Source: Bacteroidota bacterium (GTDB taxonomy: Bacteria > Bacteroidota > Ignavibacteria > Kapaibacteriales > UBA2268). Taken from it: a DNA stretch of 33,530 nt. The position numbers were made by a program, and so were the translations under genes. Below, one piece after another: positions 7,508 through 15,004 of this stretch (the first letter of the stretch is position 1; each line of letters opens with the position of its first letter). Location: NCBI GenBank assembly GCA_021824625.1, contig JAKAKE010000144.1:1-33530 (forward strand). Reading direction: 5' to 3'. The notes below the pieces were generated by a model that worked only from the letters and a program-made list of their open reading frames with translations, did not search any database and was not told the DNA's origin.

Positions 7508-8797
7508 TTACTGTAAGAAAAATTTATATGCAGGGATTATTTTTATTAAAATTTTATCAATTTGTAATTCTTTCTCCTCATCTAATGTTACAATAGTACC
7601 TTCCTTCATTTTAAAAAATTTGCAGGCATCTAACAGTCCCTTGATTTCTCTCTGGAATGTTTTATCATCGCCGATATCATAACAAACCTGTATTATTTCC
7701 GAAACTTTATCTTTTGAAAAAACAACAAAATCACATTCAGATTGATTTTTATAAAAATACATATTATTCTCATATTTTCTTCTCAAATATAGGAAAACTG
7801 AATTTTCGAGCAATTTCCCATAATCATTGAAAAAGCTGAATGACAAAGTATTTACAAGGCCATTATCAATTATATAAACTTTTTTTTCTGTATTATTTTG
7901 TTTTATAATTGACCTGCTGAATTTCGACAATTTGAATGAAAAGAATACCGATTCCGACCAATCGAAAATATCATATATAAGATTTTTTGGAACTTTATAT
8001 CCTGATGATTTGATTTCATTGTAGATTTTATTAATTGAACAAAGACTTGAAAGGTTTGATACTAATCTTTTGAGAAAATATTTAAGTACCTGCGTGTTAG
8101 ATATATTATACCGCTCGATTAAATCTTTATAAAGAAGCACATAATAGTATTCTTGCAGTGTTTTCTCTCTTATATCATCATCCATTTCGATAGTTTCGGG
8201 ATATCCCCCTTTAATTAAATAGTCCTTGAATTTATTTTTTAGAATAGCTTTATTTTTTACCCCATTCACTGAAGAAGTAATATCTAAAAAGTTCAGATAT
8301 TCTTTATATGATAAAGGAAAAACTTCTGTTTTAATTGTTCTACCTCTCAAAGCAGTAGCTATGTCACTGCTCAAAAAGCTGGAATTAGAACCAGTAACAA
8401 ATACATTTTTTGATACACTATCATATATCCTTCTTATGAATTTTTCCCAATCGGGCATATTTTGAATTTCATCGAAAAAGAAATAACAACCGGATAAATC
8501 AATTTCCGGGTATAGTTCTGTATATGATTGCAAAATTAGTTCAGTTTCTCCTCTTTCGAAGTTTAATCTTTCATCTTCTAAGTTAAAATAAAGTATTTTT
8601 TCTTTGCTTACTTTCGTTTTATAAAGTTCCTGAATTTTATCAAGCATTGAATATGTTTTACCGCTCCTGCGTGGGCCGATAAGTGTAATTATCTTATTGG
8701 TATTTATAGGGATATTAATTGAACGTGATTTCACTCCAGTTAATGATGAAGTGTGAAAATCCACGATAATATCTTTTATGAAATCCTTTTTATTCAT
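7508..8797 (-). CDS. AAA ATPase with DUF4143-type C-terminus
   Basis: A 429-aa protein from ATG 8797 (the frame extends to a TTG at 8812). It has a Walker A GPRRSGKT near residues 41-48, a Walker B-like CYFFFDEIQNMPDWEKFIR near 105-123, and a sensor-like FVTGSNSSFLSS segment. A C-terminal region (FSRSIIKQNNTEKKVYIIDNGLVN; LLENSVFLYLRRKYENNMYF; ECDFVVF) matches DUF4143, which looks nuclease-like. These ATPases are widespread, laterally mobile and patchily distributed; their role is unknown, although links to toxin-like or defence functions have been suggested. It is a single-gene unit between scpA and the divergent rplS, and looks intact. Lys and Asn richness and low GC fit recent transfer. 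A repeated motif lies directly upstream. Confidence 0.85.
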   Translation of the reverse strand: MNKKDFIKDIIVDFHTSSLTGVKSRSINIPINTNKIITLIGPRRSGKTYSMLDKIQELYKTKVSKEKILYFNLEDERLNFERGETELILQSYTELYPEIDLSGCYFFFDEIQNMPDWEKFIRRIYDSVSKNVFVTGSNSSFLSSDIATALRGRTIKTEVFPLSYKEYLNFLDITSSVNGVKNKAILKNKFKDYLIKGGYPETIEMDDDIREKTLQEYYYVLLYKDLIERYNISNTQVLKYFLKRLVSNLSSLCSINKIYNEIKSSGYKVPKNLIYDIFDWSESVFFSFKLSKFSRSIIKQNNTEKKVYIIDNGLVNTLSFSFFNDYGKLLENSVFLYLRRKYENNMYFYKNQSECDFVVFSKDKVSEIIQVCYDIGDDKTFQREIKGLLDACKFFKMKEGTIVTLDEEKELQIDKILIKIIPAYKFFLQ

Positions 8798-8801
8798 AAT
8801 A

Positions 8802-8856
8802 CAAATATACAAAAGTTTCTCTTTAAAGAAGAAACTTATTGTAAAAAGTTTCTCTT
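8802..8856 (-). promoter_or_regulatory. Possible promoter and operator of the ATPase gene
   Basis: The 13-mer AAAAGTTTCTCTT occurs at 8811-8823 and again at 8844-8856, 33 bases apart (about three helical turns). The first copy forms part of an imperfect palindrome at 8814-8836 (AGTTTCT..CTTTAAAG..AGAAACT). Minus-strand TATATTTG (TAnnTTTG type) at 8809-8802 lies only 4 bases before the ATG, so transcription from it would give a nearly leaderless mRNA. The arrangement resembles an autoregulatory operator overlapping a promoter, but no regulator is identified. Confidence 0.35.
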
Positions 8857-8912
8857 ATTTTGAGAAGCTTTATTGCATATTATTAGTATTTATCGGTATT
8901 TTATTGAAATAT

Positions 8913-8944
8913 TTTGGTTAAAATATAAAATAGCAGTATTTTTG
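8913..8944 (+). promoter_or_regulatory. Bacteroidota-type sigma-70 promoter of rplS
   Basis: TTTG at 8913-8916, then 20 bases, then TATTTTTG at 8937-8944. This matches the Bacteroidota consensus TTTG-N19-21-TAnnTTTG exactly. The -7 box ends 27 bases before the rplS ATG, leaving a short leader. It is the best promoter match in the window. Confidence 0.7.
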
Positions 8945-8971
8945 TAGCTCTATTATTTTGAAGGAATAAAA

Positions 8972-9352
8972 ATGAACCAGATGATGTTAATAGAATCAAT
9001 GGCTAAAGAGCGTGCCATTGATGTAAGAAAGCAAAAAGACGGAGATAATTACGTCGAAGTGCCTGACTTTAGGCCTGGTGACACAGTTAATGTCGCTGTA
9101 AGAGTAGTCGAAGGTGAAAAGGAAAGAATCCAGAATTTCAAAGGGATTGTTATCGGCAGGCATGGGAGCGGCATCAGTGCAACATTCCGGGTAAGAAAAG
9201 TATCAAACGGAGTAGGTGTCGAAAGGGTATTTCCACTCTTTTCACCAATGCTCCAGGGAATCGAACTTGTACGTAAGGGTGCTGTCCGCAGGGCAAAACT
9301 TTATTATCTTCGTGGAATGTCGGAACGTAAAATCAGACAGAAACTTAGCTAA
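8972..9352 (+). CDS. rplS: 50S ribosomal protein L19
   Basis: A 126-aa protein with the L19 core: [30 protein letters not shown] near residues 32-61, then [18 protein letters not shown] and a basic C-terminus ([14 protein letters not shown]). L19 sits at the 30S-50S interface. It starts at ATG 8972 with GAAGGA about 10 bases upstream. In many bacteria rplS ends an rpsP-rimM-trmD operon. Here it stands alone, with its own strong promoter and an immediate terminator. Length is typical, with a short C-terminal tail. Confidence 0.97.
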   Translation: MNQMMLIESMAKERAIDVRKQKDGDNYVEVPDFRPGDTVNVAVRVVEGEKERIQNFKGIVIGRHGSGISATFRVRKVSNGVGVERVFPLFSPMLQGIELVRKGAVRRAKLYYLRGMSERKIRQKLS

Positions 9353-9371
9353 TAAATATTTAAAATTTAAA

Positions 9372-9404
9372 AACGGCGGCAGTAATCTGTTAGCCGTTTT
9401 TTTT
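9372..9404 (+). terminator. Rho-independent terminator after rplS
   Basis: AACGGC (9372-9377) pairs with GCCGTT (9393-9398), with a small CAG-TAAT-CTG inner stem, followed by eight T (9397-9404). It lies 20 bases past the rplS stop and ends 21 bases before the next gene, separating the two transcription units. Confidence 0.8.
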
Positions 9405-9425
9405 ATCTAAAACCGAAGGGGTAAT

Positions 9426-10313
9426 GTGAAAATTTCGGGATTTACATTTGTTAGAAATGCACTTTTGTTCGGTTACCCGATTTATGAATCTTTACATTCA
9501 CTTATTCCTTTATGTGATGAAATCATCATAGCCGCCGGCAAATCGGATGACCATACAATTACCTATCTTAAAAGTTTTCAGAACATTAAAATTAAAATTT
9601 TGGAAACCGAATGGGATAATTCTCTTCGGGATGGCGGATTAATTTATTCACAGCAAACCAATATTGCACTTAATGAATGTAAAGGAGATTGGTGTATATA
9701 TCTTCAGGCTGATGAAGTTTTACACGAAGAGGATTATGATATAATTATTAATGAAATAAAATCTGCTGATTCAAAGCCGAACATTGATGGCATTCTTTTT
9801 CGATATTTACATTTCTATGGTTCTTATGATTATATAGGTACCGGAAGGCAGTGGTACAGAAGAGAAATCAGGGCTTTTAAAAACACGGGAAATGTTATTT
9901 CATGGGGTGATGCACAGGGATTCAGAATTAAAGAAAATAGTAAAATCAGAAAACTGAGAGCTATGCAAACAAACGCAAGAATTTTTCATTATGGATGGGT
10001 GAGGCCACCTCAAACACAAAATTTGAAAATTAATCTAACACAGAAATATTATAATAATAATGTCAAATTTGAATCAGAATCGTTGGATACCGGGCAAAAC
10101 TTTGATTACGATTCAGCTCATGAACTCGAAAAATATCAGGGTACTCATCCCAAAATAATGTTGAACCGTATTGAAATGGATAATGAATGGACAAAATATT
10201 TCAATCCTACAAGATTGAAAAAGAAACCTTTAATTATGAAAATAACCGATAATATAGAAAAGTCATCCGGTTGGAGAATCGGCGAATTCAAAGATTTTAT
10301 AGAGGTAAAATAA
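9426..10313 (+). CDS. GT2-family glycosyltransferase
   Basis: A 295-aa GT-A fold transferase. The N-terminal KISGFTFVRNALLFGYPIYE plus CDEIIIAAGKSDDHT segments form the nucleotide-sugar half, and WCIYLQADEVLHEED near residues 90-105 supplies the metal-binding acidic motif. A C-terminal half (GTGRQWYRREIRAFK, GWGxAQGFR-like and HYGWVRPP) is typical of a small GT2 subgroup found in polysaccharide loci. The start is GTG at 9426, preceded by GAAGGGG 4-5 bases upstream, which supports this start. Donor and acceptor are unknown. It is convergent with the next three genes and lies just behind the rplS terminator, so it may have its own promoter or rely on readthrough. Confidence 0.85.
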   Translation: MKISGFTFVRNALLFGYPIYESLHSLIPLCDEIIIAAGKSDDHTITYLKSFQNIKIKILETEWDNSLRDGGLIYSQQTNIALNECKGDWCIYLQADEVLHEEDYDIIINEIKSADSKPNIDGILFRYLHFYGSYDYIGTGRQWYRREIRAFKNTGNVISWGDAQGFRIKENSKIRKLRAMQTNARIFHYGWVRPPQTQNLKINLTQKYYNNNVKFESESLDTGQNFDYDSAHELEKYQGTHPKIMLNRIEMDNEWTKYFNPTRLKKKPLIMKITDNIEKSSGWRIGEFKDFIEVK

Positions 10314-10376
10314 AATCATTTCATAACTTATTAGCCTCTAAATATTCGGGTTAAAATAATTATTTATCTTTTTGAG

Positions 10377-11114
10377 TTACAGCTTTTCTTTGAACTTCAT
10401 ATAAGGGCCGTCAAATACAGCAGAATCAAAAGAATTGTTATTATATTTTTTTCTTAGATATTCTAAAGATAAATAATAGTTTTCATCAAAGTTGCCGGGG
10501 CTATAATGAGTTGCCTTAAAATTAATAATTTTTGTTTTAATATCATGATTGATTTTAGCATAAGAGGATAAATCCTCAGAATACAAATGCCAGTCTAAAT
10601 TTTCATCAAATTTATAATTTATATTTTTTATTAAACTCGAATGTATAATAAAACAACAACAATCGAGAGTATCAACTAATTCTAAATATTTCGCTTTGTA
10701 TCCTGCTAATTTATGCTTACCATTTTCTTCTACATAAATTTGACCTTTCAATCTCATCTTTTTTGTAAATCCGATTCTGCATTTTTTAATTTTAATGCCG
10801 TACATTCTTAAAAAAAATACGAATTGATTAATAGTTTGTGCACCGATAGGCCCATAGATACAATTTTTATCTAAGTTTCCAAGTTTTGGTTCTATACTTT
10901 CATGTATCTCAAAATCCTGATGACAAAAAACAATCCAGGTATCATCTTTCATCTTATTATTTATATAATCATTAAACCGCTTTGTGACAGGTATATTGTC
11001 AGTCGTGTTATCATACATAATCAAATTATGTTGATTGACATTTTTATTATTCACGAAACATTTCTCATATAAATCGGGATCATTAACTACTGTTACTAAA
11101 TCAATATTTATCAT
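10377..11114 (-). CDS. GT2-like glycosyltransferase (Glyco_tranf_2_5 type)
   Basis: A 245-aa protein starting MINIDLVTVVNDPDLYEKCF, a GT-A-like opening. WIVFCHQDFEI near residues 80-90 replaces the DxD region, as in the glycosyltransferase-like PF13712 group. A later LVDTLDCCCFIIHSS then FDENLDWHLYSEDLSSYA segment gives the acidic acceptor-side motif. It is the last gene of a three-gene minus-strand set and starts 5 bases after the upstream GT2 stop. The sequence is very AT-rich and Lys/Asn-rich compared with aspS or scpA. The specific sugar and even full catalytic competence are uncertain. Confidence 0.7.
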   Translation of the reverse strand: MINIDLVTVVNDPDLYEKCFVNNKNVNQHNLIMYDNTTDNIPVTKRFNDYINNKMKDDTWIVFCHQDFEIHESIEPKLGNLDKNCIYGPIGAQTINQFVFFLRMYGIKIKKCRIGFTKKMRLKGQIYVEENGKHKLAGYKAKYLELVDTLDCCCFIIHSSLIKNINYKFDENLDWHLYSEDLSSYAKINHDIKTKIINFKATHYSPGNFDENYYLSLEYLRKKYNNNSFDSAVFDGPYMKFKEKL

Positions 11115-11119
11115 ACATT

Positions 11120-12052
11120 TTATTCGAAATTAATTTTTTGTTTAAACCTCAGACTGTCTTTCATCGGCGCTCCCATAAGAACAAAAATTCCAATTTTAAA
11201 GTAGTCGAAACTCTTATAGAATTTTCTTATATTTTTAAGTAAGTAATAGAGTTTCAATATTAAAACTTTTGGAAATTTATAAAATTTCCTGTAAAAATAA
11301 AACAGAGAAATATGGAATTCTTTTAGTACATCAATGTTGTAATTTGTACTGCCTCCGTTAACATGTATAAATTTTGCAGAAGGAACAAGATATGTAACAT
11401 ACCCTTCTAATGACATTCTTTTGCAAATATCCTCCTCTTCAGAATAAAGAAAGTAATTTGTATCGAATCCGCCTATTTCAGCAAAATACTTGGCTCTTAT
11501 AAACATGGCACTTCCGGTAATTACCGGAACAGCGATAGGGCTTTGATACCCGACATGTCTCGATGGATACTTTTGGGGATGAAAAAATCTTACTGCTAAA
11601 TGGCCAAGCAGCCTAACCGTAATATCTGGAAAGTAAGTAAAGGATGGTCGAAATTCTAAATCAGGTGAAAACATCTGTGCAGTACATAAAGCTGCATTTG
11701 GTGTTTTTTCCATGAAATCGGTAAGAATTTTTATTACATCATTTAAGAGAATGCAATCATTATTCAGAAATAAATAATAACCTGTATTTTTATCGGCAAA
11801 TTGAAAGCCATACATATTGCCGCCTGAAAATCCTAAATTAATCCGGCTTCTTATTATTTTTAAATTTTTTATGTTACTCAAGATACTAAGCTTTTCAAAT
11901 TCATCTTTGATAGAATTATTATCAACAATTATGATTTCATATTTCAAATTAATAGTTGTTTTGATTATTGAGTTGACACATTCAATTGTATAATTACTTG
12001 AGTTATAATTTAAGATAATAATAGTAACATCTATTGAATTATTTATATTCAT
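11120..12052 (-). CDS. GT2-family glycosyltransferase (rhamnosyltransferase-like)
   Basis: A 310-aa classic GT2: DVTIIILNYNSSNYTIECVNSI at the N-terminus, EIIIVDNNS near residue 40, LGFSGGNMYG near 75 and YYLFLNNDCILL near 90-103, where NND is the metal-binding triad. The acceptor half follows with GSAMFIRAKYFAEIGGFDTNYFLYSEEEDICKR near 180-212. The layout matches WbbL/RfbF-type rhamnosyl- and related transferases of O-antigen or surface-glycan synthesis at the cytoplasmic membrane. It sits between the GT87-like gene (21-base gap) and the GT2-like gene (5-base gap), so the three probably form one operon. The sugar specificity cannot be read from the sequence. Confidence 0.88.
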   Translation of the reverse strand: MNINNSIDVTIIILNYNSSNYTIECVNSIIKTTINLKYEIIIVDNNSIKDEFEKLSILSNIKNLKIIRSRINLGFSGGNMYGFQFADKNTGYYLFLNNDCILLNDVIKILTDFMEKTPNAALCTAQMFSPDLEFRPSFTYFPDITVRLLGHLAVRFFHPQKYPSRHVGYQSPIAVPVITGSAMFIRAKYFAEIGGFDTNYFLYSEEEDICKRMSLEGYVTYLVPSAKFIHVNGGSTNYNIDVLKEFHISLFYFYRKFYKFPKVLILKLYYLLKNIRKFYKSFDYFKIGIFVLMGAPMKDSLRFKQKINFE

Positions 12053-12073
12053 TTCTAATTATAAAAAATAATT

Positions 12074-13270
12074 TTACAAAATAACTGAATTGTTTTTTTT
12101 GTACTTTCCAAATACTAATTGGTAATAAAGTAAAACACAAATAAATATTGCAGGAATTGCTTTCAGTACAAAAGGTTTAATTAAATGTTCTCTAATATAT
12201 GGCGGGAATAAATCAGTAGGAGATAAAGATGTTAATATAAAGGCTAAAATTATGAGAAGAAAGTTAAGAGGTTTTTTCTCCTGGGTGAAATACCAAATAC
12301 CAATTCCGCACATAGCTATAACAAATGTAGGTGACTCTGCTTTATGATTAAATATTATAACCCAAATCAAAATCAATGCAAAGTATAATAATCGAAAAGT
12401 AATCTCATTCCATTTTTTATATTTAATGAGAGGAACTATAAGAAGGATGCTTCCAACCAAAATAATAATATTATTTCCCGGATTAAGTCCGAACCATGTT
12501 CTCAGCCAGCCCATTACCGATAATCCAATTGATTCGGAGTAATCTGTTGTGAGTAGCTTGAACCAGCTTTTATAAATGAAAATAAGTTGGTCTATGTTTA
12601 CAAATATTAGAGGTATAAACAAAAAAACTATTATCCACATTAAAGACCACAAAATAAATTTCAATTTATCAGGGTAGAAAATAACAATAGCAAACGCTAC
12701 TACTCCGAATATTTTAATTAACACACTTAATACAAGAAAAAAAGAAGCCCATAAAGGATTTTTCTTTTCTAAGAATACAAAACCGAACAACATCAAAGCA
12801 AGTGTTAATCCATTGCTTTGGGCATTTTGAATCGAAGTCATCAATTCAATTAAAATAAACCAAAGTAAAAATGCCTTCAATTCAATTTTTATTCCGGGTA
12901 ATAATTTGATAGCAAAAAATAACGGAATAAAATTTGTCAGGTTCCATAATATCAATCCCAGAATTTCCGGAAGATAAGCATAGAAACCCATAAATACTGC
13001 AAATGCAGGACTGTATTTGAATAAATCCCAATGATTTTGCGGGTAATATAAATATAAATCCTTGTTTTCGATTAAGTGAAAAAATGAGTATTTGAAAGTC
13101 AGAAAGTTGTTATAATGAGTTGTTAATACACCACTCATTACTTTCGGACCCTCGAAATATTTTATAACACTTGCTGTAATAATCAATACAGAAAATAAAA
13201 TAAGAATAAACCAAAGATTACCGGTAAATCTGAATAAAGGTTTTATTTTTGTATAAATATTTGAAGCCAT
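12074..13270 (-). CDS. GT87-like (DUF2029) polyprenol-phosphate-sugar glycosyltransferase, membrane protein
   Basis: A 398-aa integral membrane protein with roughly ten hydrophobic segments (for example LWFILILFSVLIITASVI near residue 20 and IFICVLLYYQLVF at the end). After the first segment comes a periplasmic-type loop with YLYYPQNHWDLFKYSPAFAV near residues 72-92, the signature of the DUF2029/GT87 family. Members transfer mannose or other sugars from polyprenyl-phosphate donors on the outer face of the membrane. The start is ATG 13270. It is the first gene of the minus-strand glycan set and is divergent from the GT9 gene, with a 175-base AT-rich gap between them. Acceptor unknown. Confidence 0.75.
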   Translation of the reverse strand: MASNIYTKIKPLFRFTGNLWFILILFSVLIITASVIKYFEGPKVMSGVLTTHYNNFLTFKYSFFHLIENKDLYLYYPQNHWDLFKYSPAFAVFMGFYAYLPEILGLILWNLTNFIPLFFAIKLLPGIKIELKAFLLWFILIELMTSIQNAQSNGLTLALMLFGFVFLEKKNPLWASFFLVLSVLIKIFGVVAFAIVIFYPDKLKFILWSLMWIIVFLFIPLIFVNIDQLIFIYKSWFKLLTTDYSESIGLSVMGWLRTWFGLNPGNNIIILVGSILLIVPLIKYKKWNEITFRLLYFALILIWVIIFNHKAESPTFVIAMCGIGIWYFTQEKKPLNFLLIILAFILTSLSPTDLFPPYIREHLIKPFVLKAIPAIFICVLLYYQLVFGKYKKNNSVIL

Positions 13271-13445
13271 TTATTTTATTAAGATAAAGTTTAATTATTT
13301 ATAAAATCCAAAATTATGAATTTGTAAATAAAATTATTATTATTTTTTGGTATATCATAGAAATGAGTAATTCTAATATTTATGAGCATATTTGTAAAGC
13401 AGCAAGATTATTTCTTTTACGATTTTTTTTAATAATTAATTAAAA

Positions 13446-14387
13446 ATGAAACTCCTTTTTATTCAACTTGGCAGAATCGGTGATATGGTGCTTCTGACTT
13501 CAGCTTTTAAGGCTCTGAAGGAGAAGTACCCCGATTCTATTATTGATGTATTAGCCGGAAGAAAAAATTATCAGATATTAAAGGATAATCCAAAAGTCAA
13601 TAATATTATTATATTCAATAAATCACCATTTAAATTAATACAAACAATTTCAAAAATCAGTAAATTAAAATACGATTTTTACATTGACCCGAAAGACCAC
13701 CACTCAACTGAAGGCAGATTTATTGCAGGATTTGTCAAATCTGCAAAAAAAATTGGATTCAACGGATATAAAAGAAAAATCTTCGATATTTCTATTCCGT
13801 CCGATATTGAAAATTCGGGTTTGCATAGTATAACAAGAATATTCAATTCTTTAAAACCATTGTCAATTTCTATTGGTGAAACAATTCCCAAACCCGAACT
13901 TTTTACAAATTCTGATTCTGAAGAATATGTGAATTCATTTCTTGGTGAAAATGAAATTGATAAATTTATTTTAATTAATCTGTCGGCAGGAAGCAAAAGC
14001 AGGATGCTATCAGTTGAGAAGTGGACAGAATTATTAAATAAAATCATAAATGAAAATAGGTCGGTTCTTTCTTTTGCTCCGGCAGAAAATGAAATGGCAA
14101 TCGAACTTTCAAAAAGTTTTAACAATTTGAATTTGTTTCAATCACGCTCAATCAATGATGTAATTTCATTGGTAAAAAAAACAAAATTACTGATAACACC
14201 AAATACATCACTTGTTCATATTGCATCAGCATTCGATACACCTATTATTGCTTTTTATAATTCTGATGATGAAGATTGCAGAAAATTCAGGGCTCTCAGT
14301 TCGAAACAAAAAGTAATATTTTTAAGTGAAAACATGGATGATTTAAAGGAAAATGAAATCGAAAATATATTATCAACTGAGCGATAA
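13446..14387 (+). CDS. GT9-family glycosyltransferase (heptosyltransferase-like)
   Basis: A 313-aa protein beginning MKLLFIQLGRIGDMVLLTSA, the GT9 signature seen in ADP-heptose:LPS heptosyltransferases WaaC, WaaF and RfaQ. The C-terminal half has FILINLSAGSKSRMLSVEKW near residue 175 and LLITPNTSLVHIASAFDTPIIAFY near 252-275, the usual donor-binding region. Family members add heptose to the LPS inner core from the cytoplasmic face. Given lpxB and the neighbouring GT genes, LPS or another surface glycan is the likely acceptor, but the donor is not certain. It is transcribed divergently from the GT87-like gene. Confidence 0.85.
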   Translation: MKLLFIQLGRIGDMVLLTSAFKALKEKYPDSIIDVLAGRKNYQILKDNPKVNNIIIFNKSPFKLIQTISKISKLKYDFYIDPKDHHSTEGRFIAGFVKSAKKIGFNGYKRKIFDISIPSDIENSGLHSITRIFNSLKPLSISIGETIPKPELFTNSDSEEYVNSFLGENEIDKFILINLSAGSKSRMLSVEKWTELLNKIINENRSVLSFAPAENEMAIELSKSFNNLNLFQSRSINDVISLVKKTKLLITPNTSLVHIASAFDTPIIAFYNSDDEDCRKFRALSSKQKVIFLSENMDDLKENEIENILSTER

Positions 14388-14502
14388 AGAAGTAAGTAAA
14401 TTAATAAGAAGAAGGTATTGAGAATATTAACACTGATGAAATAAAAAAAATTATTTTTTAGTTATATTCGTTTACAACAAAATAAATTAATTTAGGTACC
14501 AA

Positions 14503-14745
14503 ATGAAACCGACTTTTACAGCATTGATAGAACGCGAAAATGACATGTATGTGTCTCTTTGTCCTGAATTAGACATAGCCAGCCAGGGCTTCTCAATTGA
14601 AGAAGCAAGGACGAATTTAAGAGAAGCAATTGAACTTTTCTTCGAATATGCTTCTGATGAAGAAATAAAGCAAAGAATAAAAAGCGAAATTTACATTACA
14701 CCAATTGAGGTAAAAATTGGGGAAACTGCAAATACTGTCAGCTAA
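14503..14745 (+). CDS. hicB: HicB-family antitoxin
   Basis: An 80-aa protein with the partial RNase H-like HicB fold: FTALIERENDMYVSLCPELDIASQG, then the conserved helix FSIEEARTNLREAIELFFEYA. It lacks the C-terminal RHH or HTH DNA-binding domain of longer HicB proteins and belongs to the short UPF0150 type. It starts at ATG 14503 with no strong ribosome binding site. It overlaps the downstream HicA gene by 29 bases and precedes it, the antitoxin-first order. It neutralises the HicA mRNA interferase by direct binding. Confidence 0.85.
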   Translation: MKPTFTALIERENDMYVSLCPELDIASQGFSIEEARTNLREAIELFFEYASDEEIKQRIKSEIYITPIEVKIGETANTVS

Positions 14746-14935
14746 GGATTTATGTAAAATTCTTGAATCACATGGTTTTGTTTATTTAAGGCAGAAAGGC
14801 AGTCACATCATTATGCAGAAAAAAATGGCTGAAAGCACTGTTACAATTCCTGTTCCAAATCATAAGGAAATTAAAATCGGTACTTTATTATCAATAATAC
14901 GACAATCAGGTTTATCGAGAAACCTTTTCGAATAA
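14717..14935 (+). CDS. hicA: HicA-family toxin (mRNA interferase)
   Basis: A 72-aa protein with the small dsRBD-like HicA fold. LSAKDLCKILESHGFVYLRQ is followed by KGSHIIMQK with the catalytic His at residue 30, then TVTIPVPNHKEIKIGTLLSIIRQSGLS. I accept the TTG start at 14717: the resulting MGKLQILSAKDL matches the usual HicA N-terminus, and GAGG lies about 8 bases upstream. It lies inside the end of hicB, so its translation is probably coupled. HicA cleaves mRNAs when freed from HicB. All expected residues are present and it is probably active. Confidence 0.85.
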   Translation: MGKLQILSAKDLCKILESHGFVYLRQKGSHIIMQKKMAESTVTIPVPNHKEIKIGTLLSIIRQSGLSRNLFE

Positions 14936-14965
14936 GAATGATAATCCACACACTTCAAAATTTCT

Positions 14966-14973
14966 TATTTTTG
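14966..14973 (+). promoter_or_regulatory. Putative -7 box TATTTTTG for aspS
   Basis: TATTTTTG ends 31 bases before the aspS ATG and matches the TAnnTTTG element. A TTTG at the ideal -33 position is missing, so the call rests on sequence, spacing to the gene and recurrence. Confidence 0.5.
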
Positions 14974-15004
14974 TAAAAATTTATTCCACTTTACATTTTA
15001 CATT

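Noticed and set aside
13271-13445. Promoter boxes in the GT87-GT9 divergent gap
   Set aside because: Only TATTTTTTG with one extra base was found; spacing does not match TAnnTTTG, so no promoter is claimed.
13679-14125. 148-codon minus-strand frame within the GT9 gene
   Set aside because: Antisense shadow; Ser/Phe/Ile-rich with no recognisable family.
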